Below are positions 44,101 through 52,338 of a stretch of DNA of 64,000 bases, piece after piece. Below the pieces are notes generated by a model. That model did not search any database and was not told the origin of the DNA. It worked only from the letters and a program-made list of their open reading frames with translations. Both the position numbers and the translations under genes were made by a program. Positions within the stretch are counted from its first letter, which is position 1. The number at the start of each line of letters is the position of its first letter. The DNA is from UKL13-2 sp043773745 (lineage in GTDB: Bacteria > Pseudomonadota > Gammaproteobacteria > Burkholderiales > Usitatibacteraceae), in the NCBI GenBank assembly GCA_043773745.1, contig JAYVEV010000043.1, positions 4,301 through 68,300 on the forward strand, in the 5' to 3' direction.

Positions 44101-44441
44101 ACATTATTGGTAGCGGCACCATCAGTCCAAATCCGGACGTCGCCCGATTCACCCTGCGTCAGATCCTGAAAAACAAAATCAGACTTTCCGTTTCCGTTGA
44201 ATTCTGCTGCACCGAGAAGACGGAAGGCTGGACCAGGATCTGCGGCGGGTGTAAATATCAAAGCATTGTTAGTCCAGCGTCCCAACATCGTTTGACCAGT
44301 ACTATTGCGCAGCAATATTTGACTTTTGCCGTTACCGTCAACGTCAAGTCCGCCAATCGCTGACGCAGTACCGGTTAGGATGGCAAGGAAAATTGCAACG
44401 ATGCTATGCAAGCGTCGCACAGAATATCGGGAAATGGGCAT
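41166..44441 (-). CDS. Secreted FG-GAP propeller / subtilase-like / BACON-domain protein
   Basis: 1091 residues with signal peptide 1-28. Residues 30-358 form an FG-GAP/VCBS propeller (DVDGNGKSQI, DLDGDGYADL, DLNGDGAADM, DLDGDGMTDI) close to that of the 3809-6574 protein. Residues 380-470 look like a subtilase propeptide. Residues 470-735 are S8-like: His491 in DNHGTIVTN, Asn628 in AGNSGWE, Ser699 in GGTSFAGPEVA. The catalytic Asp is not in a standard motif; Asp477 or 479 (LDFDS) is the candidate. After a Cys-rich linker come two BACON-type domains (about 820-905 and 915-997, with CSWKAESSDPSWLS and CAWTAVSDSLWLTV) and a C-terminal Cys-containing module. It is probably a secreted or surface protease or adhesin. 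Confidence 0.82.
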   Translation of the reverse strand: MPISRYSVRRLHSIVAIFLAILTGTASAIGGLDVDGNGKSQILLRNSTGQTMLGRWTNNALIFTPAADPGPAFRLLGAAEFNGNGKSDFVFQDLTQGESGDVRIWTDGAATNNVLLRSVKRTWDVQVVGDLDGDGYADLVWRYVAPDSPDTGVSYIWFTNGASVTQVRKRGGAPLNWRLLGAADLNGDGAADMIYISPDGQLRALMATTGRTCANLAAGSLPPGDYEVVKLGDFTGNHLGEILIRNRSSGQVLMMQLDATGATLPPPTANPDDRNASCTASPLAAAVTTYVFANANPTWRYYAAGDLDGDGMTDIIWLRPDGGLAVWLMKAIGKVPSAPTVIDNAGTAPVGHEVIQVLPSETLNGTGSQSVRFSGVFPEQVTLPFITKGGEQFTANGAFLGWAKLMVMPATPARTVREAATQLGARLISQSPSLGLYIFDAGLGRESAFLSAMYSFSWVVEGSAVIPSARGANYTLDFDSATTGNNCRDNHGTIVTNIANRRNGAFTLETPTGNAQNPVDVADQVLAKLNSVATGERQVINISLNIDPYGLPPFTQSGGPSRNTDGLCVAAGCAVVGLCTSACRQSVTRHWTFQQYVLLWDFFSAMEQISISSPAKADQSLITIIAGNSGWELDGGLNALRNEFPKAFKRIVIVGGTDHNGAKSADFNHLADDSSGSMVYACAKGVVNTAFPVSCGGTSFAGPEVASVLDAVWRRYPSLTSEQIHASLKEALNARQPPTAVIPQDDSCWTSPNFIDEILVIAANKLPPPPLCIGYLYFDWMACQPNNMQTRNILSRNPANCTGGAWPETTRSCVYVPSGCQYSLSNTGTSIPNSGGVGRISVSTTSGCSWKAESSDPSWLSILTGSIGGGSDVVSWSASANVAPVTRMASITVSGLLSGMSFVQATNFIQDAACSFTLSAASAIPAAGGAGSISLTASAPSCAWTAVSDSLWLTVGTGSSMGNGVINFIASANPSSSLRIGNIAVGGQSVQVTQAGVIAPPAGCTVTGIRFTSNPTSSGFINGAITPPLDNISISCSWLGNLGSRSTRQITTNPNGSFSCASSDLGLWLDSSFTVTAAVTACANVSVSITY

Positions 44442-44853
44442 CAGAGCCTCTCTTCACCATCCCACAGTACGACAATGGTTAGACGGAAAGTGCCGATTTA
44501 CTCTTGGGTTCGGACCACGCCACTTAGGGATCAAGATACTTATACGCCGGTTTAGATATTTCTGCATCGGCTCTGGATGTGTCCCTGCGGCATCCCAGCT
44601 TAATTCAAATGAAATACGATTTTGTCAAAAGACACTAACAGCCACGTAATCAGGATTTTTGTAAACTGCTGGGCTGCTGCAATTAGGTTTCCGCAAAATT
44701 ATGAGCGGAACCTGATTTAGTGGACGGGCAAGTCGATGAATTATGAACGAGGCCCGCTTACTCAGTATGCTTAATCCCAGTTGCGCTAAATATGGACCAT
44801 AAAAAACTCAATCTATTTTATACAGCCAACATCGGTAAACGGCACCAGTTCTT
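44442..44853. other. Intergenic region upstream of the subtilase-like gene
   Basis: About 410 bases without a supported gene. The one structure seen is an inverted repeat with arms AGGTTTCCGC (44685-44694) and GCGGAACCT (44705-44713), one base bulged, with a 10-base spacer. It could be an operator or a weak hairpin. No T-run follows. Confidence 0.35.
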
Positions 44854-44884
44854 GCAAAAAAACGGCCGCATCAAGCGGCCGCTT
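44854..44884 (-). terminator. Rho-independent terminator after the glycine-zipper gene
   Basis: There is a seven-base all-GC stem (44863-44869 with 44875-44881) and a 5-base loop, followed on the minus strand by a run of seven T. It lies 17 bases after the gene's stop. Confidence 0.88.
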
Positions 44885-44901
44885 TTATGTTTATGGTGAA
44901 A

Positions 44902-45492
44902 TTACAGGCGAGAGAAACTGTCGCCTTCAACGCGAACCCGGTCACCAGCTTGAACCGACGTCGCTGCATTGACTGTGATGGTACGGAAGCTGCCGTCATC
45001 AAGACGAACCCGAACCTGATAACGGGTCGACGCATTACGATTTTTCTCGATTGCATTGCCTGCCAATGCACCGCCAACAGCACCGGCTACCGTGGCCACA
45101 TCTTTACCGCGTCCACCACCGACTTGATGGCCGAGCACACCGCCGAGCACGCCACCGATTACAGCGCCGGTACCGTTACTTTGGCCAGCAACTTCCGTCG
45201 CGTTGACTGACTCGACTGTTCCGCAGTCAGCACATTTCGCCACAACGGGCTTATTGCTGGCCACAACAACTGGTGCGGATGTATTACCTGATGAGGAGTG
45301 ACCAGTTTTTGCAGTTTGAGTAGCTGGTTTCGCGGCCTTTTGAGCAGTCGAATTATCCATGTTGGCATTTGATGTTGGCAGCCATCCCATCAATGCAGCA
45401 ACACCGGCAATGCTCACCAAAATAATGGCAATTGCGGCGATGATCATAATGGGGTGAATCTTGCTCGGCGAAGTATAGACGGGGGTATTCAT
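44902..45492 (-). CDS. Glycine-zipper 2TM-domain membrane protein
   Basis: 196 residues. It has an N-terminal membrane anchor (about 16-37), a Ser/Thr/Ala/Lys linker, the sequence KCADCGTVESV, then the glycine zipper GAVIGGVLGGVLGHQVGGG and GAVGGALAGNAIE, and a C-terminal beta part (YQVRVRLDDGSFRTITV). This is the 2TM/17-kDa surface-antigen-like family with the usual CxxCG-VESV start. Members sit in the cell envelope and are linked to envelope stability; no precise role is known. Unlike SlyB it has a membrane anchor rather than a lipobox. A terminator follows directly. Confidence 0.88.
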   Translation of the reverse strand: MNTPVYTSPSKIHPIMIIAAIAIILVSIAGVAALMGWLPTSNANMDNSTAQKAAKPATQTAKTGHSSSGNTSAPVVVASNKPVVAKCADCGTVESVNATEVAGQSNGTGAVIGGVLGGVLGHQVGGGRGKDVATVAGAVGGALAGNAIEKNRNASTRYQVRVRLDDGSFRTITVNAATSVQAGDRVRVEGDSFSRL

Positions 45493-45750
45493 TGTTGGCT
45501 CCTTTGGGTTATTTCAGCGAATAAAACAGGTAAAAGTTTTTTGCGCCAAACTGTACTAACGTACATAGCCAAATGTTACTAATTCAATTTAGCTTGGCTA
45601 GTCAGCACGTATCGAGAGCTCGTGTAGGGAAATGCTGACAAATGATGGCGCGGTGACCGAGTCGGTATCCGAGCAGCTATATATAGCGATCTGCGCTATT
45701 TAATTTTTTCAGTACGATCGCAACGGTATTTCGTTACGATCGGTGTGCAG

Positions 45751-47028
45751 TCAGGCAATCTGTTTGATCGGAATTTCTTTCCGACGATTGCTGGATTTAC
45801 GCACTACTCCCGGTGCATAGGTCTTGGCAACATAGTCATCCACCAGCGCCTGAAATTCCGCGGCGATCTTATCGCCCTTCAAGGTAATAGCCTTTTCGCC
45901 ATCGATATAAACCGGTGCAACGGGGCGTTCGCCCGAGCCAGGCAGTGAGATACCGATGTTGGCGAGTTTGGATTCGCCAGGGCCATTGACCACGCAGCCC
46001 ATTACTGCGACATGCATATCTTCCACGCCAGGATATTGGCTTTTCCAGATCGGCATTTGATTGCGCAAATATGTTTGGATGCTTTCGGCCAGCTCCTGGA
46101 AATAGGTGCTGGTGGTGCGCCCGCAGCCGGGACAAGCAGCAACCATCGGCGTGAATGCGCGCAGTCCCATGGTCTGCAAAATTTCCTGAGCAACGACGAC
46201 TTCTTTGGTGCGGTCACCATTTGGTTCAGGCGTAAGCGAAATGCGAATGGTATCGCCGATGCCTTCTTGCAACAGCACTGACAACGCGGCGGTGGAAGCA
46301 ACGATACCTTTGGAACCCATTCCCGCCTCGGTCAGACCGAGGTGCAGCGGATAATCGCAACGCTTGGCAAGATCGCGATAGACAGCGATTAAATCCTGCA
46401 CCGCGCTGACCTTACAGGAAAGAATAATTTTATCGCCCGCTAGGCCAAGCGCTTCGGCTTTGGCTGCGCTTTCCAATGCGGAGACGATGAGTGCTTCACG
46501 CATAACGGCATCAGCCTCCCTGGGCTCAGGCAGCAGGCTGTTCTCATCCATCATGCGGGCAATGAGTTCTGGATCGAGCGAGCCCCAGTTAACGCCGATG
46601 CGAACCGGCTTGTCGAATTTAATGGCGGCCTGAATCATCGCACCGAATTGATCATCACGCTTGCTACCCTGCCCTACGTTGCCTGGATTGATGCGCAGCT
46701 TTGCGAGCGCCATGGCGCAACCAGGCACTTCAGTCAAGAGCTTGTGCCCGTTGAAATGAAAATCGCCCACCAGCGGTACGTTGACGCCGATGGCATCAAG
46801 CTGTTTGCGAATTTCCGGCACAGCACGTGCGGCTGCCAAGGTGTTCACGGTGATACGAACAATTTCGGAGCCGGCGCGAGCCAGTTCAGCGACCTGCTTG
46901 ACGGTGGCGGCGATATCCTCGGTATCGGTGTTGGTCATTGATTGCACCAAGATCGGTGCATCACCACCTACCAATATATGACCTATCTTGACTTGGCGGG
47001 ATTGACGACGAGCGGTGATGTTGAACAT
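45751..47028 (-). CDS. ispG: 4-hydroxy-3-methylbut-2-enyl diphosphate synthase (GcpE)
   Basis: 425 residues. The TIM-barrel N-terminus opens with RRQSRQVKIGHILVGGDAPI and VQSMTNTDTEDI. The 4Fe-4S ligands are visible in ACPGCGRTT and GCVVNGPGE. It carries out the seventh step of the MEP isoprenoid pathway, reducing MEcPP to HMBPP. It lies 43 bases after rodZ and ends the leftward run that began upstream. hisS, normally next, is 10 kb away. Confidence 0.97.
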   Translation of the reverse strand: MFNITARRQSRQVKIGHILVGGDAPILVQSMTNTDTEDIAATVKQVAELARAGSEIVRITVNTLAAARAVPEIRKQLDAIGVNVPLVGDFHFNGHKLLTEVPGCAMALAKLRINPGNVGQGSKRDDQFGAMIQAAIKFDKPVRIGVNWGSLDPELIARMMDENSLLPEPREADAVMREALIVSALESAAKAEALGLAGDKIILSCKVSAVQDLIAVYRDLAKRCDYPLHLGLTEAGMGSKGIVASTAALSVLLQEGIGDTIRISLTPEPNGDRTKEVVVAQEILQTMGLRAFTPMVAACPGCGRTTSTYFQELAESIQTYLRNQMPIWKSQYPGVEDMHVAVMGCVVNGPGESKLANIGISLPGSGERPVAPVYIDGEKAITLKGDKIAAEFQALVDDYVAKTYAPGVVRKSSNRRKEIPIKQIA

Positions 47029-47071
47029 GATTTAACTTTTAAAAATTTAAGCGTTGCGCAATATATCGTGC

Positions 47072-48217
47072 TTATTTTACGGTGACGCGCGCAACCGATA
47101 ATTTCGTGTGGGGCGCTAAGTCCACTTCTTTACCGTTATAGGCCATGCGAGTCACACCCGCCTTGCCTACTACAACAGAAAATGGCGCACGACCCACCGC
47201 TTCATCGACGTCGCCAGCTTTGTAGCGACGGGAGAGAATCGTTTTGCCAGTACTATCGGCAACCTCCACCCAAGAATCTCCCGAGAATGTAAAGCCGAGC
47301 ATGCCCGTACCAGCTGCGCGCGGTGCAGCTATGGGTGCTGCAGCGATTGCAGCTGATGGCGCAGCTTTCGATTTAAGGTCTGGCACAACTGATGCCGCCT
47401 GTGCAGTTGTCGAAATGGGGGGAGTCATTGGCTGCAAGATTGATGTTTTGCTTTGCAGCCCGCCGCCCTCTTTTTGCGCGTTGGTTGCCGCATCGATGGC
47501 TGCTTGGCTAGACACAGTAACCATGGATCCAGGTCCAGCACCATCTGGTAGCGGTGTCGGCATTATTGAGGCAGGCTCAGCGGTTGGCGTAACAGGTGAC
47601 GTGACTTCGGCAGCCGCCACTACTTCAGTCGCATTAGCTATAGCAGGTTTAGGCCGACCACCCTCTGCCAAATTGGGCCGTATAAATTCCCACCAGTACC
47701 AGACAGCACCTGCGAGTAGTAACATCACCCCCGCCACCATTGCAATGCGCACTTTGGGCGAGGCTATTTCTCGGGGACCGATATTGATCTTGATGTCCTG
47801 ATTCGGCAGCACAATGGCGGCGTGCTTGGATACTGCCGCAATGCTATGAGTCTGCTCGAGTAACAGAATCGCCTGTGCAGAATCCACTTGCACGACTTTT
47901 GCGTAATTGCGCACAAAACCACGCAAAAATGTACCAGACGGCAAGCTGTTGTAATCCGCTTTTTCCAATGCGTCGATCTGACGTACTGCCATGCGTAGCC
48001 GGGTCGCAACATCACCCTTCGAAAGACCGGCCTTTTCTCGAGCCGCACCAAGCAATTCACCGGGAGATATTGGCGTTTGATTTTTTTCGGGCGCTATGCC
48101 AAAAGCAGCTTCATTGGCAAGGTTGGTAACACCTGTATCAACGGCGAAGCCAGCAGAAGCATCTGCACTCCCGTATGAATGGTCGTGTTCTGCAGTTCTT
48201 AAATCAGTGGACGTCAT
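47072..48217 (-). CDS. rodZ: RodZ-like HTH / DUF4115 membrane protein
   Basis: 381 residues. The cytosolic HTH_25 domain (about 50-120: LLGAAREKAGLSKGDVATRL, FLRGFVRNYAKVV) is followed by one membrane helix (about 178-198), a long Ala/Pro/Thr linker and a C-terminal DUF4115 domain (FSGDSWVEVADSTGKTILSR; VVGKAGVTRMAYNGKEVDL). This is the RodZ layout; RodZ ties MreB to the cell-wall elongation complex. It lies between pilW and ispG, the usual proteobacterial position. Confidence 0.92.
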   Translation of the reverse strand: MTSTDLRTAEHDHSYGSADASAGFAVDTGVTNLANEAAFGIAPEKNQTPISPGELLGAAREKAGLSKGDVATRLRMAVRQIDALEKADYNSLPSGTFLRGFVRNYAKVVQVDSAQAILLLEQTHSIAAVSKHAAIVLPNQDIKINIGPREIASPKVRIAMVAGVMLLLAGAVWYWWEFIRPNLAEGGRPKPAIANATEVVAAAEVTSPVTPTAEPASIMPTPLPDGAGPGSMVTVSSQAAIDAATNAQKEGGGLQSKTSILQPMTPPISTTAQAASVVPDLKSKAAPSAAIAAAPIAAPRAAGTGMLGFTFSGDSWVEVADSTGKTILSRRYKAGDVDEAVGRAPFSVVVGKAGVTRMAYNGKEVDLAPHTKLSVARVTVK

Positions 48218-48250
48218 TGAAGTCTGCCTTGAAGTCGCAATAGTTTCAGG

Positions 48251-49033
48251 TTAGCGCGCATCCAGCGCCAACTTGGTCTGCGGCGCATCGGGAAAACGGC
48301 GGCGCAACTGCTGAATATAGCTCGCTTCGGCCGTTTTGTCGCCTTGCATGTGGGCAATTTGCACACCGAGATATAAGGCGCTGACCGAGGGCGCCTGTAC
48401 CAGTTGGTTATGCCGCGCCAACAAGCTTTCTGCTTCCTTGACCTGACCTTGCGTATAGCGCATTTCAGCCAGCTCGTACATGGCTTGTGCATAGTTGGGC
48501 TGGCGTTGAAGTGCCGCGGTCAGCTGTGACTCCGCCCTAGCCATATCACCCATGCGGCGAGCGCAAACGCCAGCATTGAAAAGTGCCCGCTCTGGTGTGG
48601 CGTAAAGCGGGTTTTGGAGCGCTTTCTCGAAATACGGTATCCCCTTGGCGGGCGATTGCCGGTCGCAAACAAACCAGCCCAAGTTATTCAAGGTTTCTGA
48701 ATCATTAGGCGCTATTTTAAGTGCCTGCTCATAGGCCTGTTGCGCTTTGGCATCCTGACGCAAATTCATATAGATAATGCCAAGCATATTGTAAGCGGGC
48801 GCATAGTTTGCATTGGCAGAAATAGCCTGCTCCGCAGCCTCAAGCGCAACGGCCATTTTGTCTAGCCGATAATATTCAGCCGCGCGCTCGGTATGAATCT
48901 GCGCACGGTACAAAGCGTCAGATTTGGCAGCCTGGTCTGGCACTTTATTTTCAACCGTGGTACTTGATACGCAGCCGCCGAGGGCAAATAAAATGCTTAG
49001 TGGCACCGCAAGATTTAACAAAAACTGTTTCAA
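48251..49033 (-). CDS. pilW: Type IV pilus biogenesis lipoprotein PilW/PilF
   Basis: 260 residues. The lipoprotein signal has the lipobox LFALGGC (Cys at about 21). Tandem TPR motifs follow (APAYNMLGIIYMNLRQDAKAQQAYEQ, split across two repeats; NDSETLNNLGWFVCDRQ; LFNAGVCARRMGDMARAES). PilW/PilF is the outer-membrane pilotin that assembles the PilQ secretin. Its place between rlmN and rodZ is conserved. No other pilus genes are in the window. Confidence 0.92.
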   Translation of the reverse strand: MKQFLLNLAVPLSILFALGGCVSSTTVENKVPDQAAKSDALYRAQIHTERAAEYYRLDKMAVALEAAEQAISANANYAPAYNMLGIIYMNLRQDAKAQQAYEQALKIAPNDSETLNNLGWFVCDRQSPAKGIPYFEKALQNPLYATPERALFNAGVCARRMGDMARAESQLTAALQRQPNYAQAMYELAEMRYTQGQVKEAESLLARHNQLVQAPSVSALYLGVQIAHMQGDKTAEASYIQQLRRRFPDAPQTKLALDAR

Positions 49034-49052
49034 ATCGATTCTCCTATTTTTG

Positions 49053-50165
49053 TTATACCGGGATGGATTTCAACGCAATGGTCTTACGATTCGATTTATC
49101 AACAACCTGTCCTGCCAGCTGACCGCAGGCGGCATCGATATCATCCCCACGGGTTTTGCGAATAGTGACAATCAAGTCTGCATTTTGCAGCACTTCGCGG
49201 AAACGGTGTATGGCATTGTTGCTCGATCGCTGATAATCGGCTTGCGGAAACGGATTCCACGGAATCAGGTTGATTTTACATTTGATATTAGCCACCAGCT
49301 TAACCAACTCATGCGCGTGCTGGACCGAATCATTTACGCCACTCAGCATCACGTATTCAAAGGTCACAAAATCACGTGGCGCAGCTTCAAGATAATCTTT
49401 AATTGCGGCAAACAATTCTGCCAGCGGATACTTTTGATTGATCGGCACCAGTACATCCCGCAACGCGTCGTTTGGTGCATGTAAGGATACCGCCAATGCG
49501 ACCGGGCACCGTGACTTCAAACGAATCAAATTCGGCACTATGCCGGAGGTCGACAAAGTCACACGCCGACGCGACAAACCATAGCCGTGGTCATCCAGCA
49601 TGATATCCATCGCATTGGTCACCGGATCAAAATTCGCCAGCGGCTCACCCATGCCCATCATCACCACGTTGCTGACGATGCGCTCATCTTTGGGATTGCG
49701 GCCCATGGCTTTATTGGCCCACCATAGCTGACCAATAATCTCGGCGGTCGTCAGATTACGGTTAAAACCCTGTTTGCCGGTTGAACAAAAAGTACAGTCG
49801 AGCGCACAACCGACTTGGCTGGACACACACAACGTGCCGCGATCATCTTCCGGAATAAACACCACCTCAATCCCATTGCCCGTGCCCACATCCAGCAACC
49901 ATTTGCGGGTGCCGTCTTTCGACTCTTGAGAGGTCATTAGCTTTGGCGGCATGATAGTCGCCACAAGTGGCAATTTTTCGCGCAGTGATTTGGCAAGATC
50001 CGTCATGGCATCGAAATTATCAACGCCAAAATGATGAATCCAACGAAATACCTGCTTGGCGCGGAAAGCCTTTTCCCCCAACCCGGCAAAAAAGGCCGTC
50101 ATCTCGGGCAAGGTCATGCCCAAGAGATTCGGTTTATCGCCTTGCGCGTTTTGGGGAACGGCCAT
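49053..50165 (-). CDS. rlmN: 23S rRNA / tRNA adenine-C2 methyltransferase RlmN
   Basis: 370 residues. The radical-SAM motif is CALDCTFCSTG (about 115), MGMGEPLANFD follows, and the second catalytic Cys lies in GDDIDAACGQL near the C-terminus. RlmN methylates C2 of A2503 in 23S rRNA and A37 in some tRNAs. It lies 19 bases upstream of pilW. Confidence 0.97.
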   Translation of the reverse strand: MAVPQNAQGDKPNLLGMTLPEMTAFFAGLGEKAFRAKQVFRWIHHFGVDNFDAMTDLAKSLREKLPLVATIMPPKLMTSQESKDGTRKWLLDVGTGNGIEVVFIPEDDRGTLCVSSQVGCALDCTFCSTGKQGFNRNLTTAEIIGQLWWANKAMGRNPKDERIVSNVVMMGMGEPLANFDPVTNAMDIMLDDHGYGLSRRRVTLSTSGIVPNLIRLKSRCPVALAVSLHAPNDALRDVLVPINQKYPLAELFAAIKDYLEAAPRDFVTFEYVMLSGVNDSVQHAHELVKLVANIKCKINLIPWNPFPQADYQRSSNNAIHRFREVLQNADLIVTIRKTRGDDIDAACGQLAGQVVDKSNRKTIALKSIPV

Positions 50166-50264
50166 TTAATTTCACCTTCTGGTCCACGCATGAAGCTGAT
50201 GGGTGTCACCTTCGTGGATTGCAGCGCTAACTTAGACTTCAACGACGAGCTGCAGACCCAAAAA

Positions 50265-50690
50265 TTAACGCGAGTAAATATTCAATGCCGGAAAAAAGTA
50301 GGCGATTTCAGCAGCGGCCGTTTCTGGCGCATCTGAACCGTGAACCGCATTTGCATCAATTGAATCGGCAAAGTCAGCGCGAATCGTGCCGGGTACCGCT
50401 TTTTTAGGGTCAGTAGCACCCATTAAATCACGATTTTTCAAAATAGCGCCTTCACCTTCCAGAACCTGCGCCATTACTGGGCCCGAGATCATGAAGGTGA
50501 CGAGATCATTGAAAAAAGGACGGGCTTTATGCACTGCGTAAAAACCTTCAGCTTCTGCTCGTGAAAGATGAATCATGCGTGCAGCAATCACCGTTAAGCC
50601 TGCGTCCTCAAAACGGGAATAAATTTTACCAATAACGTTTTTAGCAACTGCATCAGGTTTGATAATAGAAAAAGTGCGCTCGACTGCCAT
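50265..50690 (-). CDS. ndk: Nucleoside diphosphate kinase
   Basis: 141 residues from the ATG at 50688-50690 (MAVERTFSIIKPDAV), preceded by GGAG; a longer frame to 50735 is rejected. Active-site His lies in ANAVHGSDAPETA (about 117). It balances NTP pools by phosphate transfer through the His. It begins the ndk-rlmN-pilW-rodZ-ispG run, with 99 bases to rlmN. Confidence 0.97.
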   Translation of the reverse strand: MAVERTFSIIKPDAVAKNVIGKIYSRFEDAGLTVIAARMIHLSRAEAEGFYAVHKARPFFNDLVTFMISGPVMAQVLEGEGAILKNRDLMGATDPKKAVPGTIRADFADSIDANAVHGSDAPETAAAEIAYFFPALNIYSR

Positions 50691-50777
50691 TTGAAGATTC
50701 TCCGATAACTGAATGAAAACACGCGATTTTAGCACGGCGAGGAGAATTTTCAGTGTCCGGCATAGTGAAAAGTCGTA

Positions 50778-51308
50778 TTAAGACTTCGGCGCAATACTGT
50801 AATCAAACTCGTAAGAATGCTTGCCATCCGCGATGATGATATTCATCTTGCCGCTCAGCCCCACCAACTGGTCAGTGCCGGAATCTGGCACCACGGTAAC
50901 TGAGAGTGTTGGCGCACCGCGATTCATGGTGCCGGTGTGCTGCAGTACAAAGCTGCCGCTGCGGCCATGCAGAGTGCCGGTGACGCGCTCCATCGCCACA
51001 TAACCGGCGGAACCTTTTACACCGGTTTGTACTGCCAACATTTGGCCCTGGCTGGTAGCGCTCAGATCGCCATGAAATTGCTTGTCAATGGTCATCCTGC
51101 CGGGTGCTGCAGAGACGGCATTTTCCACGGGCGGTTGAGAGGTAAGCTTTACATCGAAAGCGCCGACGGCGTGCAGGTTCATGGCTTTTTCCCTTTGAGT
51201 TTGTTGTTGGCTGGCTAATGAGGCAGTTGCATCAAGCGCCCAGCTTGGGATAAGAGCAGCACAAATGCAGGCTGCCAAGCCAGCAGTTATCTGAAAACGG
51301 GGTTTCAT
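50778..51308 (-). CDS. Exported DUF3224-family protein
   Basis: 176 residues with an N-terminal signal peptide (about 1-24). The rest has the DUF3224 pattern: HAVGAFDVKLTSQ, DKQFHGDLSATSQGQML, GSAGYVAMERVTGTLHGRSG, VVPDSGTDQLVGLSGKM and DGKHSYEFDY. This is a small beta-barrel (allene-oxide-cyclase-like) family of unknown function; most members lack a signal peptide. It lies between tilS and ndk, where related genomes usually have no gene, so it may be an insertion into the block. Confidence 0.82.
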   Translation of the reverse strand: MKPRFQITAGLAACICAALIPSWALDATASLASQQQTQREKAMNLHAVGAFDVKLTSQPPVENAVSAAPGRMTIDKQFHGDLSATSQGQMLAVQTGVKGSAGYVAMERVTGTLHGRSGSFVLQHTGTMNRGAPTLSVTVVPDSGTDQLVGLSGKMNIIIADGKHSYEFDYSIAPKS

Positions 51309-51323
51309 ATTGTGTTTTGTCCA

Positions 51324-52319
51324 TTATTTAGTTTGATTCAATAACAGTTCCAACCGGTCACGCTTTCGTTGGATAATAAATTCATGTCCACCGGCCTGAT
51401 GCGGCCTGCTTTCCGGCGACTCTCGAAATAATTGCACAGCCCAATCTTCAAGTTGCGAATGTGAAGCCGTGGTGATATTTTGCCAGCGCAACCAATAGTA
51501 AAGCGCATTCACTTGTCGTGGCAGCTTGTCGTTGGATGGCAACACGTCAAGTGCATCCGCAAACGCTTCTGTGCCGTTCCACCTGAGATCAATCTTCGCC
51601 AGCGCTTCATTGAGCTCAGCATTTTCCGCCGCATGGCGAGCGGTGCGGGCAAGAGACTCGGCGTATTGCGGGAAACGTTCGGCAATAACAGGCACTAATT
51701 GATGACGGATAAAATTACGGGTGTAAGCCGTGTCGTTATTGGATTCATCTTCAATCCAGCGAAGTGAGTGTGCTGTTGCGTAGGCTTCAATTGATTCGCG
51801 ACTAATGGCGAGTAGCGGGCGCAGCAAAGTTTTAGTCGCGGAAAGCGCCCTTGCCTCGCCCATGGCAGCCAGGCCCTTTAGGCCGGTTCCGCGCAACATT
51901 TGATGCAACACGGTTTCGGCCTGATCATCTTGATGCTGTGCGGTGAGAATAAATGCAGCATGGTTTTTTTGCAGTGCTCGGTAGCGCGCTTCACGCGCCG
52001 CAGCTTCCAATCCTGCACCTGAATTGCTATCCACAGCGATAACTTCAACCGTGATGGGGATATCGCGTTGCAGACACTCCGCATGGCAAAAATCAGCCCA
52101 CGCATTCGCGTTGGGACTGATGCCATGATTAACGTGAATTGCCTGAAGAGCCAAGCTGGGCAAGGACTTGTCGAGTCTGAGACGATGCAAAATTTCGAGC
52201 AGCACTATTGAGTCAACGCCACCCGAAAAAGCGATGGCCAGTGGTTTCATGTTTATATGGTGGCGCGCCAGAAAATCCGCCACATGATTTTTAAGAATTG
52301 TTTCGACGGGCTCAATCAT
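51324..52319 (-). CDS. tilS: tRNA(Ile)-lysidine synthase TilS, short form
   Basis: 331 residues. The PP-loop AFSGGVDSIVLLE is near the start, and THE conserved AQHQDDQAETVLHQMLRGTGLKG and ENAELNEALAKID region follow. TilS puts lysidine on C34 of tRNA-Ile(CAU) so that it reads AUA. Proteobacterial TilS is commonly over 420 residues; this one stops after the first C-terminal segment and lacks most of the TilS_C domain, similar in size to the short Aquifex enzyme. It lies 19 bases after accA. Confidence 0.93.
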   Translation of the reverse strand: MIEPVETILKNHVADFLARHHINMKPLAIAFSGGVDSIVLLEILHRLRLDKSLPSLALQAIHVNHGISPNANAWADFCHAECLQRDIPITVEVIAVDSNSGAGLEAAAREARYRALQKNHAAFILTAQHQDDQAETVLHQMLRGTGLKGLAAMGEARALSATKTLLRPLLAISRESIEAYATAHSLRWIEDESNNDTAYTRNFIRHQLVPVIAERFPQYAESLARTARHAAENAELNEALAKIDLRWNGTEAFADALDVLPSNDKLPRQVNALYYWLRWQNITTASHSQLEDWAVQLFRESPESRPHQAGGHEFIIQRKRDRLELLLNQTK

Positions 52320-52338
52320 GATTACTGACTTGCTGCCA

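Noticed and set aside
45600..45700. Possible tRNA near the stretch containing GGTGACCGAGTCGG
   Set aside because: No cloverleaf can be drawn and no T-loop consensus is present at the right distance.
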